NCBI GenBank assembly: GCA_012519255.1
Contig: JAAYQQ010000054.1
Location: 1 to 36,704 of the forward strand
Length of the DNA stretch: 36,704 bases
Direction of reading: 5' to 3'
Origin: Methanobacteriota archaeon
Lineage (GTDB): Archaea; Thermoplasmatota; Thermoplasmata; Methanomassiliicoccales; Methanomassiliicoccaceae
The notes beneath the pieces are model-generated. The model was not told the DNA's origin, did not search any database, and was given only the letters and a program-made list of their open reading frames with translations. Shown one piece after another: positions 26,448 to 35,910 of the stretch (position 1 is the stretch's first letter; the number at the start of each line of letters is the position of its first letter). Made by a program: the position numbers and the translations under genes.

Positions 26448-27467
26448 ATGAACGAGCGCGACCGCCTCATCGCCTCCTTAATGTTAGATCCTGTTGACCG
26501 CGTACCGGTGATATCTCATCTGCAGACTGGGACAGTAGACCTCATGGGTGCCAGCGGGGCCTTCTGGCCGGAGGCCAACCGCGATGCCCGGAAGATGCTT
26601 ACCCTCGCACTGGCCGCCCATACCGTAGCCGGATTGGAGAGCGTCAAGGTACCCTTCGACGTTGCCCTGGATTCCACCGCCTTTGGCGTGATGACTGGCA
26701 GGGACGCCATCGACCGTCCGCCCTCCATCATCGAACCGATGATCCACACCATCGATGATGTGGAACGACTGAACATCCCAGACCCCCATCGCGATGGCCG
26801 GGCGCCGGTGGTGCTGAAGGCCCTGAGCATACTCCAGGAAATGGACTTAAGAATCCCCATATTCGGCGGAGTCATCGCCCCGTTCATGTTGGCTGGTCAG
26901 ATGCGCGGCGAGGAGGCTGCCATCATGGACCTCATTCTCAACCCCAATCTTATGAGGGCGCTGCTGTCGAAGTGTGCAGAGTGGGGAGCCATATACACTG
27001 AAGCGCAGATCGACGCCGGCGCCGATGTAATAACCTTGGTCGATGCCACCGCATCCGGCACGATCCTTTCGCCGGAGCAGTACGCCGAGTTCGCGTTACC
27101 ATTCCAACGTGTTGTCGTCGACGCCGCCCATAGAAAGGGCGCCCCGGTCATTCTGCATATCTGTGGAGATACTTCCATGAACCTTGATCTCATGATATCC
27201 ACTGGCGCCGATGGCCTCAGCGTGGACCAGTGTATGAATATGGCCTGGGTGAAAGAACGGACCAGGGGACTATGCGCCGCCGTGGGTAACGTCTCGCCCA
27301 CCACCACTTTACTATTCCACTCCCCTTCACAGGTCCGGCAAGCCTGCAGGGAGATCATGGAGGCGGGAACCGACATCCTCGCTCCGGGTTGTGGCATTGC
27401 CCCGAGGACTCCCTTGACCAACCTTGTAGCGATGGCCAATTCAGTGAAGGAATATGAAGGGAAATAA
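26448..27467 (+). CDS. MtaA/MtbA-type methylcobamide:CoM methyltransferase-like (UroD family)
   Basis: MNERDRLIASLMLDPVDRVPVISHLQTGTVDLM...ILHICGDTSMNLDLMISTGADGLSVDQCMN...VGNVSPTTTLL...GTDILAPGCGIAPRTPLTNL; a His-x-Cys...Cys zinc site is present. Confidence 0.88.
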   Translation: MNERDRLIASLMLDPVDRVPVISHLQTGTVDLMGASGAFWPEANRDARKMLTLALAAHTVAGLESVKVPFDVALDSTAFGVMTGRDAIDRPPSIIEPMIHTIDDVERLNIPDPHRDGRAPVVLKALSILQEMDLRIPIFGGVIAPFMLAGQMRGEEAAIMDLILNPNLMRALLSKCAEWGAIYTEAQIDAGADVITLVDATASGTILSPEQYAEFALPFQRVVVDAAHRKGAPVILHICGDTSMNLDLMISTGADGLSVDQCMNMAWVKERTRGLCAAVGNVSPTTTLLFHSPSQVRQACREIMEAGTDILAPGCGIAPRTPLTNLVAMANSVKEYEGK

Positions 27468-27859
27468 AATTCCTAGACGTCAACTGGCCATGCCAGCGCT
27501 TCCCATTATATCCTGTCCAACAAAGGCTGACCTGTTTATGACTAGAGAGGATGGATAAATAGAACAATGAACCACAATCGCGGCAGTTGTGGATCTTGGC
27601 CGCGGCGAGCCCGACTCCACCCATGAGCGCCCCCATCTCGGATGGATATCCACGGGCCGCACCGACGAAGGCAGTTACGAAGAATGTATGGGGTGATGAG
27701 AGCCTAACGTCCTCCATGGCGCTGAACTCAACTGGTCTATCCGACATGCTCGGTGGGATGGATTCATTCACGGTGCCTGCTTCGAATGATGCGGCATTCG
27801 CGACTGCTCTTTGATCGCCTAGTAATCTATTACTGTCAGAATGCTGATGTCTTCACCAC

Positions 27860-28129
27860 ATGAGCCTTGCATCTTTATTGGAGACGCATGTGAAGAAAGA
27901 CGATCTGCTGAAGGTCAACAAGGGGCTAGGTATACAGGCCAGAGGGACCAAGGCCGAGCTTACCAAAGCGCTCCTCGCGGTGACCGACAGCTCGCCCACC
28001 CGGACGCTCACACTTTTCAACAAGGAAGTATTGCAGCAGATCTGCCGCAAAATCGGCTCCTCTCCAACCGGGACAAAGGAGCAATTGATCAAGCGGATCT
28101 ATTCCAAGGAGCTCCGGCCCAGAAAATGA
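27860..28129 (+). CDS. Small protein with tandem SAP-like motifs
   Basis: 89 aa; two repeats of the form L.K..KGLGI.ARGTKAELTKALL and L..ICRKIGSSPTGTKEQLIKRIY. Confidence 0.65.
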   Translation: MSLASLLETHVKKDDLLKVNKGLGIQARGTKAELTKALLAVTDSSPTRTLTLFNKEVLQQICRKIGSSPTGTKEQLIKRIYSKELRPRK

Positions 28130-28230
28130 GCCATTCCTCTCTGGCCATACCGTAACGCCCCTGCATGGATTGGCCTGGGGAAATCGGACTCGAATAAGCA
28201 TTTATATCATCATTCTGTTTATCGAGAACA

Positions 28231-29019
28231 TTGAATAGAACGATACGAGTTCTTTACGTTGATGACGAGAGTGCGTCACACGAGGTCACGAAGCTTTTCT
28301 TGGAGAGATCAGGGGACCTCACCGTAGAGGCCGCGCACTCCGCCAGGGAAGCCATGCAGCGTATGGCATCTTCACATTACGATGTCATAATATCTGATTA
28401 TCAGATGCCCGACATTGACGGTCTACAGTATCTAAGAATGGTGCGGGAAAAGGATCCAGACATACCTTTTATTCTATTTACGGGTCGAGGGCGGGAGGAA
28501 GTTGTCATCGAAGCCTGCAATGCCGGTGTGACTTCTTACGTGCAGAAAGGTATCGATATAGATGCCCAGTTCACCGAGCTGGAGCATCGGGTGAAGCAGG
28601 CGGCGGCGAGATTGGCGGCGGAGGAAGAGCTGAGGACCAAGAAGCTCCAGGCCAATATGGCCATGGATCTGGCACGGATAGCCAGCTGGGAGTATGATCC
28701 CTGGAAAGGCCTGTACAAGTTCGACGATATATTCTATGATCTATACGGGACCGACGCTCGGCAAGAGGGCGGTTATCTTCTGAGCCCGGAGAGGTATCTG
28801 CAGGGGTTCGTCCATCCCGACGATCATGAATATGTTTCTCAAATGATCCTAAAAGGTTTCAATGGTAATTCGCCCGAGGGGCAGCTACAGATCAGGCATC
28901 GCATGGTCCGAAGGGACGGCGAAATCCGCGCCATGCTAGTCCGTGCGGAAATGATGATCGATGCCAATGGCAACCTTCTCAAGATCATCGGGGTAAGCCA
29001 GGACATCACGGAGAGATAG
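28231..29019 (+). CDS. Response regulator receiver domain + PAS domain protein
   Basis: 262 aa, TTG start; VLYVDDE, DVIISDYQMPDIDGLQYL, C-terminal PAS/PAC ending GNLLKIIGVSQDITER*. No HisKA/HATPase. Confidence 0.88.
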   Translation: MNRTIRVLYVDDESASHEVTKLFLERSGDLTVEAAHSAREAMQRMASSHYDVIISDYQMPDIDGLQYLRMVREKDPDIPFILFTGRGREEVVIEACNAGVTSYVQKGIDIDAQFTELEHRVKQAAARLAAEEELRTKKLQANMAMDLARIASWEYDPWKGLYKFDDIFYDLYGTDARQEGGYLLSPERYLQGFVHPDDHEYVSQMILKGFNGNSPEGQLQIRHRMVRRDGEIRAMLVRAEMMIDANGNLLKIIGVSQDITER

Positions 29020-29023
29020 ACTC

Positions 29024-30304
29024 TCATTCGGGTACTTTATTCTCGGTGGCCGGCACAAGCTCTGCCTTGTAGGTAAGGAGGAAGGCGGCCAGAATAGATA
29101 TGGCGATTATCGGAGCCAGGCGGACATCGAAGAGCGTCTGGATGATGAGCGCAAGAGCAATGGGAGACTTCAGTAGGGCAACGGATATGCCAGACATCAC
29201 ACATACAATGCAGACTATTTCTGGGATGAATGGCAGCATCTGATGGAGTGCCAGGCCGAGCGCGGTGCCCATGAAGAACGAGGGGAAGATATACCCGCCA
29301 GACCAGCCAAGGGCGAGGCAGGTGGCGGTGATAAAGACCTTGAGCAGGGCGAGGACTATCAGCATGATCAGTCCGAGCTTGGCAGCATCATTGAGGAGCA
29401 CCTGGATCTCGGCGTCGCCTGAGAAAAGAAGTACCGGGAAGAGCGCGCCAACCGCGCCAAGGATAAGGCCGGCGAGCAGGGCGAGGGCGACTGGATGTGT
29501 TTTTCCTTTCTCTGCCAACGACCTCATGCCCTTGAATAGGCGAATGAACAGCAGCCCGACCAGGCCACCCAGCAGCCCGAGCAGGACTGCATAACCCAGG
29601 TCAAGCAACCGCCACTCCTCGTAAGCCGGAAATATATAGCCGCCGCCGAAGACATAGCCAGTGAGGGCAAAGAAGACCCCATAGCCGACCGAGGCGGCCA
29701 CGATGGAAGGCAGCAACAATTTCCATGACAGTTTTCCCTTCTCCAGACCGCCCTCGATGGTGAACATGGCGAAGCCGAATGGCGAGCCCAGGAAGGCGCC
29801 GAACATGCCGCTCATACCGGCGAGGGTGGAGATCGCACCGACTGGCCGTTTCAGCCCCATCCGCTCTGCAAGCCATGTACCCAGGGCCCCGCTGCCGCCT
29901 GTCAGCGGCCCCTCTGGCCCAATGGAGCCGCCGAACAGTAACCCGACCAGGCCACGCAGCAGACCCACCATGCCATTGCGTGGATCAAGTCTCCCGTTCT
30001 CGACAAACTCCCCTAACTCTTCTGCCAGCAGCGCTGGCCTGGTCCGGGTGCAATGAGTAATGAGTCCGACCAATAGGCCGCCAAGAGTGCAGGCGACTAT
30101 GATGAAGAGGGCTGATTCAGTCCCACTGGAGAGGCCGAAAAGCTGCGGTATGAACTCCCAGATGAGTTGCGTACCCTGCGTCATAATGATTATGAAGGCG
30201 AGAGTGAGGAGCGCGCCAAGTGCCCCCACTGCAGCTGACAGAAGGAGCAGTTTGTAGAACGGTCTGCTTCGGATGTCCACCACTTGCTCATTGGTCTCGT
30301 CCAC
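29024..30304 (-). CDS. ClC-family chloride channel/antiporter
   Basis: 426 aa; GGSIGPEGPLTGGSGALGTWLAERMGLKR, GMSGMFGAFLGSPFGFAMFTIEGG, WSGGYIFPSFFMGTALGL. Confidence 0.9.
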   Translation of the reverse strand: MDETNEQVVDIRSRPFYKLLLLSAAVGALGALLTLAFIIIMTQGTQLIWEFIPQLFGLSSGTESALFIIVACTLGGLLVGLITHCTRTRPALLAEELGEFVENGRLDPRNGMVGLLRGLVGLLFGGSIGPEGPLTGGSGALGTWLAERMGLKRPVGAISTLAGMSGMFGAFLGSPFGFAMFTIEGGLEKGKLSWKLLLPSIVAASVGYGVFFALTGYVFGGGYIFPAYEEWRLLDLGYAVLLGLLGGLVGLLFIRLFKGMRSLAEKGKTHPVALALLAGLILGAVGALFPVLLFSGDAEIQVLLNDAAKLGLIMLIVLALLKVFITATCLALGWSGGYIFPSFFMGTALGLALHQMLPFIPEIVCIVCVMSGISVALLKSPIALALIIQTLFDVRLAPIIAISILAAFLLTYKAELVPATENKVPE

Positions 30305-30411
30305 TGAGGCCCCATTATTTCATGGATGCTTCTACCTCTTATCACTTGGCGTGTGGAAGCTTTGTAGAAATCATCATGACCGAGGTTGAATGAGCGATGT
30401 AACGTCGGCAT

Positions 30412-30480
30412 GGAATGACCTCGTCAGAGGTCAGCCGATGCTCTTGCACGAGAACGACTGGCCCTGGGCGGAATGACCTC
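30412..30480. repeat. Direct repeat GGAATGACCTC (30412-30422, 30470-30480); first copy in hairpin GACCTC-GTCA-GAGGTC
   Basis: Read directly from the intergenic region between the ClC gene and the helicase. Confidence 0.5.
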
Positions 30481-30755
30481 ATGCCGGACGATATCACACT
30501 GAAGAACAACAGTATAATGTGTGCAGTCGATCAAATAGCGAAGGGGGCCGGCCGGCGTTCTGCAGCATCAAATTAAGGAGAGGGGCGCCCAGATAGTCCG
30601 CTATAAGGGAAGGCTGGCCGAGGCGGCCACCGCGCGGGATAAGAACGGTGCGAGGGTGAGACAGGACGAGCCCTGGTTGAAATCGGTTGGCGAAGTGCGG
30701 AACGATCTAAGAACACTCATCTAGGGCCTTCATTCTTGCTGCAATATGAACATGA

Positions 30756-33700
30756 TCATCGAGTTCCTCCCACTATCATCTGATTAGTCTTTTTCAAGTA
30801 CTTTGCTGGGATGGGGGAATGCAGCTTCCAAGTGATGCTCATAGGGCGGCTGCCTTCATGCTGGACGTACTCTGCAGCGCCAAGATAAGTATAAGGTGCG
30901 GTGCGCCCGAAAGAGTCCTTCTTTGATTCCCGAACAAAGAGCAGAATACGATTATCTTTCTCTTTATGGTGGATGTATCTCTGGCCAGTCGGAGAATCCT
31001 CTGAAGTCGTACTCTGGCTTTGCCAATGAAATAACCACTGGTTGATAGAATAATCTTTGTACATTGTGGTTGGTGAATAGTCTTTGTTGGACTTATTTAG
31101 TGTAATAAAGAAGAGATCCATTTTCTTGTCGGGAAGATATTTGACGCCTTCTCTCACCGATGAGGGTTTGAAATAGTCCATTGATACCAAGATCTGATCT
31201 CTCGAATAGTTACAATAGAGGTCAAGCGGACATTCGGCACCTAGGTCGCTAGCTTGGTCTATGAAATCAATATGGTCGAGCTGGTAGCGTAAAATGTCTT
31301 GCAGTTCATCATAAAGCCGTGCATTCTGCTGCAGTCGTCTCAACCCGTCGATAGTGGATGCAAACCCACAATCGGCCGCACTCTTCTGCCAGATGGTGAA
31401 CTGTAACATTTGCAGCATTCTATACTCAATTGCTTCGAGATTATCCTCACTCACATTGTCGATATCGGGTAGCAGTTTAAGCAAGAAAACTATCCATCGG
31501 CGTGAATCGATTGTACATAGGCGGTTAAATGCCTTAGTTAATAATTTTTCATCCGGCTCGATGAAGTTGTCAATAACACCTGCCTGAGCACACAGTCTGG
31601 AAAAGGTTGCGTTTTTGTAAATGCTCCTAATATCCATGTGGTAGTAGGAGAGGAAGTTAGACAATGTCAGCGGAAGTCCGCTCTCTTCTGTAAACGATTT
31701 TATTCGAGAGATGATGCCCGATTTTCGTCCCAGTGATGCGTTGATATTGTCGAAAATATACTGTTTTGCTTTAGGCTCTAGCTGAATATAGCATCCCTTA
31801 GGGAGCGATACAAACCCATTCTTAATCTCAGTCCGAATATCCTTCGCTGAACTGCTAAGCAGCGCCTCAAACTTCTCTTCAAAACGGTATTTTTTGTTCG
31901 CCTGACCGATGAAGTCCAATACGGTAAGGCATTCTTTCCCTTCTGAAAGACGCAGACCGCGGCCAAGCTGCTGCAAGAATATGGTTAAACTTTCAGTAGG
32001 ACGGAGGAACAGAACGGTATTAACTTCAGGTATATCGACGCCCTCGTTGTAGATGTCCACTACAAAGATGAATCTGATCTCCCCGCTTACCAATCGCTGC
32101 TTAGCAGTATTTCTTTCACAATCATCCGAATTTCCAGTCAAGCTGATGGATGGAATTCCCCACTTGTTGAAGCAGTCGGCCATGAAATTGGCGTGAGCGA
32201 CTGAAACGCAGAAACCCAATCCCTTGACCTCATCAATGTTGGTTACATACTTCTCGATCGATCTTACGATGTTGTCCGCGCGGCGTTCCGCTACCAGTTG
32301 GTTTATGGTGTAGAGGTTTGACAATTCGGTTTTATCATAGCCGCCCCTCGTCCATTTAACATCAGCTAGATCTACAGTATCAGTGATGCCGAAATACTGA
32401 AACGGGCACAGTAACTTTCTATCGATCGCCTCAGGCAAACGGATCTCGGCAGCGATTCGGCCATCAAAATATGACAACACGCTCTTGCCATCCAGACGCT
32501 CTGGGGTGGCGGTGAGACCAAGCAGTATCTTTGGGGTGTAATGTTCGAGTAACCTTTGATAAGTCGGGGCAGCCGCGTGGTGGAATTCATCTACTATAAT
32601 AAAATCGTAGAAGTCTGGAGAGGTCTTCTCATCTAAAGCTTGAGACTGGAAGGTTTGAATCGATATGAATAGGTGATCCAGATTATCGGGGCGGTAAGCG
32701 CCAACGAACAAGTCGCCAAAGTTTTGGTTCTTCATTATGCCCTGGAAGCATGCAAGGCTCTGCTTCAAAATTTCTTCTCTATGCGCGACGAACAGCAGAC
32801 GGTTTGGTTTGCCCGGGTTGTCTTTGCAGAACCGCTTGTAATCAAATGCTGAGATGACTGTCTTTCCAGTCCCAGTTGCTGCAACGATAAGATTTTTGTA
32901 ACGGTTCCGAATAGAACGTTCCGCCTCAAGTTTATCCAATATTTCCTGTTGGTATGGGTATGGCGAGACGTCGAATAGAGGCAACGTCGATGACCTGCCG
33001 CTCTGGCGCTCAGAGCGCAGTGCCTGAGCGAGTCGATCACCCTGCTCTGCGTCGTAGTCCTCAAACTCGCTGGAATTCCAGTAACTATCAAAAGTTGCGC
33101 GGATCTTTTGCATTGTTTCAGGGAGATCCTGCGCTGTAATCTTCACATTCCATTCTAATCCGCTAGAAATAGCAACATTAGATAGATTGGACGAACCGAC
33201 ATATGCAGTGTTGAACCCGGTCTCACGATGAAACATGTACGTCTTGGCGTGAAGTCTCGTCCGTTTGGTGTCATAAGATATTTTGATTTCAGTGTTTTCC
33301 AGCTTTGATAGTTCTTCGATGGCTTTGGCGTCGGTAGCTCCCATATATGATGTTGTAATGACCCGTAACTTTCCGCCACGTTTCGTGAACTTTTCGATTT
33401 CATCGATTAGGAGGCGAAGACCACTCCATTTAATGAACGAAACCAGCATGTCTATGTGATCTGATGACGCGATCTCTTTCTTCAACTCCATCATCATACT
33501 TGGTTCGTGAACTGCGCCGGTGAACAGCGAGCTCTGCGCCATCGATGTCTCTGGCCTGATGACTTTTGTCTTCTTGCATACTGCATGAATACTATCCCTT
33601 TTCTCGATCAAGGCTAGCAATTGCCTAGCCTCTTCATCTACCGACAGGTCGTCAAAGGCGATCTCATCAGTTGCCTGGGCAATGACACTAACTAGGCTAT

Positions 33701-33908
33701 TCACAAGTCTCACTTGTGCATCGACACTTCCTCGGTCGCCAATATTAGAGAGTCCTTTTTCTAATATTGATGCAATATAATTAGAGAGGATTTTGGGGGC
33801 TTCCGTCTCATCTATTGACTCGGTTATTGAAAGCAGGTCAGGATGAACGCTGATGGCGTTTGCAATTTCTTTGTTGACAACCTGCTCATATAATCCTGGC
33901 TTCAGCAT
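30756..33908 (-). CDS. PLD-nuclease + DExH superfamily 2 helicase + DUF3427-like protein (restriction/defence helicase)
   Basis: PLD motif RLHAKTYMFHRETGFNTAYVGSSNLSN; Walker A AATGTGKT; VDEFHH; QQLGRGLRLSEGKECLTVLDFIGQ; C-terminal LGAAEYVQHEGSRPMSITWKL. ATG at 33908 preferred over the TTG at 33938. Confidence 0.88.
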   Translation of the reverse strand: MLKPGLYEQVVNKEIANAISVHPDLLSITESIDETEAPKILSNYIASILEKGLSNIGDRGSVDAQVRLVNSLVSVIAQATDEIAFDDLSVDEEARQLLALIEKRDSIHAVCKKTKVIRPETSMAQSSLFTGAVHEPSMMMELKKEIASSDHIDMLVSFIKWSGLRLLIDEIEKFTKRGGKLRVITTSYMGATDAKAIEELSKLENTEIKISYDTKRTRLHAKTYMFHRETGFNTAYVGSSNLSNVAISSGLEWNVKITAQDLPETMQKIRATFDSYWNSSEFEDYDAEQGDRLAQALRSERQSGRSSTLPLFDVSPYPYQQEILDKLEAERSIRNRYKNLIVAATGTGKTVISAFDYKRFCKDNPGKPNRLLFVAHREEILKQSLACFQGIMKNQNFGDLFVGAYRPDNLDHLFISIQTFQSQALDEKTSPDFYDFIIVDEFHHAAAPTYQRLLEHYTPKILLGLTATPERLDGKSVLSYFDGRIAAEIRLPEAIDRKLLCPFQYFGITDTVDLADVKWTRGGYDKTELSNLYTINQLVAERRADNIVRSIEKYVTNIDEVKGLGFCVSVAHANFMADCFNKWGIPSISLTGNSDDCERNTAKQRLVSGEIRFIFVVDIYNEGVDIPEVNTVLFLRPTESLTIFLQQLGRGLRLSEGKECLTVLDFIGQANKKYRFEEKFEALLSSSAKDIRTEIKNGFVSLPKGCYIQLEPKAKQYIFDNINASLGRKSGIISRIKSFTEESGLPLTLSNFLSYYHMDIRSIYKNATFSRLCAQAGVIDNFIEPDEKLLTKAFNRLCTIDSRRWIVFLLKLLPDIDNVSEDNLEAIEYRMLQMLQFTIWQKSAADCGFASTIDGLRRLQQNARLYDELQDILRYQLDHIDFIDQASDLGAECPLDLYCNYSRDQILVSMDYFKPSSVREGVKYLPDKKMDLFFITLNKSNKDYSPTTMYKDYSINQWLFHWQSQSTTSEDSPTGQRYIHHKEKDNRILLFVRESKKDSFGRTAPYTYLGAAEYVQHEGSRPMSITWKLHSPIPAKYLKKTNQMIVGGTR

Positions 33909-34042
33909 GTTTAATCTAGAGAAGTAATATGGTTTCAATAATATACATAGAACTGTTGAATTTTTATGACATAATTATCTGAAAAATATCGCTGGCTAAT
34001 TGTTGCCCCATAGTTCTACTGCGGCCGTGGTTTCTTGGAATA

Positions 34043-35161
34043 TCATTGTACCTTCTCTAACGAATTCGTATCCATCGATTGAATATCCCTGATTATTTCC
34101 AGATCCTGCTTCAGGCTCACTTTCACTGGGGATTCTGGAGCTATCACGAGTTTTACCTTCTCGGCGTGGTAGTCCTCCGCCGACTTGCCAGACCAATCAC
34201 CAATTATCTTTAGATCCAGTTCCACTAGCTGCAGTCCGACGAAGCTTACCGATAGGTCGTAAAGCATCTCTACCAGAAGCCAGGGGTCAAAGCCCATCTC
34301 CTGTGGTATCTCCTTAGGATACTCCACCAGTATAGACGGCAGCTTGTGCGAGAAGGCGTGGGCGCGGCACTTATCGTCGCCGGTGAGGAAGATGACGTCC
34401 AGGCGTTGGTCCGCGGAATGCTCCGCCAGTGAACGCACGATCTCGTCGTCGATACTTTCCTTCTCATCGAGAACCTTTCCTCCTCCCACGCGCCACAGGC
34501 CGCACGTCCGACCGAGGACATCGATCTCCGTCTGGGCGTTGAGCGCCTTCCTCCCTTTCTTGTAGCATATGTTATTCATTCCCCGCACCAGCACCTGATC
34601 TCTGACGGCGCGCTGCAGCTCGGCGATGTCGCCACGGGAGTACTTGCGGGCAATGGAGCGAGAGATCTCCTCCTCCACTAGATTGGAGACGATGACTTGC
34701 ACGTCCCTCGGTCGGAAGCCTATGCGATTGAGTGCATCACCGTACAGGAAAATCCTGCTGAACAAACGATGATAGGCGATGTTGGTATCGATAGCGAAGG
34801 CTACTTGCCGGGGGTATCGATAGGGGTCATTCCTCCGCTCCAATGCCGCTTCCATCTCATCGCATATCGGGCGGGTCACTTCATCGGGAAGCAGTACCGT
34901 GTGCCATACCGCGGTTCGAAGGTCTTCGTAGTTGGGAAGATCGTCGACCGCTGCCGACGCCCCCTTGGAGCGTATCGGCGACAGGGCGTCGTGGAACTCC
35001 TTCTGGCCGGCCAGCATGTGGATTTCATTCTTGACGAGATCTATGCTCAACAGGTCGAGATCTAGGAGGATCGACCTGATCGTCAGTGAGGGCAGCTGGT
35101 GCAATCTCGCCTCATTGATGACCGCCATCAGGAAGTCCTTGGACACAACCTCGGATGTCAT
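34043..35161 (-). CDS. PIN-domain-like putative nuclease (CARF-gene partner)
   Basis: 372 aa; acidic motifs FAIDTNIAYHRLF, VSNLVEEEISR, SIDDEIVRSLAEHSADQRLDVIFLTGDDKCR. ATG overlaps the upstream gene's stop (ATGA). Confidence 0.72.
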   Translation of the reverse strand: MTSEVVSKDFLMAVINEARLHQLPSLTIRSILLDLDLLSIDLVKNEIHMLAGQKEFHDALSPIRSKGASAAVDDLPNYEDLRTAVWHTVLLPDEVTRPICDEMEAALERRNDPYRYPRQVAFAIDTNIAYHRLFSRIFLYGDALNRIGFRPRDVQVIVSNLVEEEISRSIARKYSRGDIAELQRAVRDQVLVRGMNNICYKKGRKALNAQTEIDVLGRTCGLWRVGGGKVLDEKESIDDEIVRSLAEHSADQRLDVIFLTGDDKCRAHAFSHKLPSILVEYPKEIPQEMGFDPWLLVEMLYDLSVSFVGLQLVELDLKIIGDWSGKSAEDYHAEKVKLVIAPESPVKVSLKQDLEIIRDIQSMDTNSLEKVQ

Positions 35162-35628
35162 GGCCGGCCCTCCGCAAGTACATCGATCATCCGCTGTCCC
35201 TCCACCGGTATCAGGATGTATGGTCGGTCGGCATTCCTTAGCGAGTCGAGGCGCAGGTAGAATACGTGCTCCACTCCGGTGAGATCGTTCATCAGCGAGC
35301 CGAGGACAAGATCCTTGGTTCCCGACGTCACGTCAATGGCGATGCGATGACAGCCTCGGTGATACTCGCCAATCAACCGCTTGATGACTGACGATATCGA
35401 ACCGATGCTACCTGCCTCCACTCTCTCGATATATACCTCGGCATCTGCATTGAAATTGTTCAACACCGTCCGCAGGCGGCGCGAGGCCTCTTCAGAATCG
35501 ACCCCATCGGTACATGCGTCAATAATATGCACGCGGTCGGGGACGAACCCATACTTGCGCATCGATGCCCACGATGAGTTCACCAGCCCCCACACCGACC
35601 GGCCGAGCAGTGTGATTAATACCTTCAT
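35158..35628 (-). CDS. CARF-like Rossmann-fold nucleotide-sensor protein
   Basis: 156 aa; MKVLITLLGRSVWGLVNSSW at the N-terminus, VHIIDACTDG, and IAIDVTSGTKDLVLGSLMNDLTGVEHVFYLRL (D-x-T-x-G-T-K CARF motif). Confidence 0.72.
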   Translation of the reverse strand: MKVLITLLGRSVWGLVNSSWASMRKYGFVPDRVHIIDACTDGVDSEEASRRLRTVLNNFNADAEVYIERVEAGSIGSISSVIKRLIGEYHRGCHRIAIDVTSGTKDLVLGSLMNDLTGVEHVFYLRLDSLRNADRPYILIPVEGQRMIDVLAEGRP

Positions 35629-35647
35629 CCATCGCCACCGGAAGGAT

Positions 35648-35672
35648 GCATTGTTAATGATACATAAAAATC
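35648..35672 (-). promoter_or_regulatory. Putative TATA-type promoter for the CARF-PIN operon
   Basis: Minus-strand GGATTTTTATGTATCATTAAC about 25-40 nt upstream of ATG 35628, in an AT-rich gap. Confidence 0.35.
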
Positions 35673-35910
35673 CATGCCAGTATACATCTCGCTAGTAGAT
35701 GCATAATTGATGCGGTTCTCTCTTAAATAAGCGGTGAAATGGACATAGGGTAAAAAGAAAATTTAAATTAATAGATATAATTCCAGAGTAGATTGCGGCA
35801 GAAATCAATATCAGGAAGGCAGAGGAATTAATATCCTTATCCACTAATTCATTCTACTTTCAGGGCCCCCTCCCCAACTTTTTTATTTAACAATCAATTA
35901 TTTGACCCCT

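Noticed and set aside
26897-27439. 180 aa minus-strand ORF
   Set aside because: Antisense to the MtaA/MtbA-like methyltransferase; no motif.
25155-30555. GGCCGGCC motifs at ~25159 and ~30546
   Set aside because: Short GC-rich palindromes, one inside a coding region; no spacing or context suggesting function.
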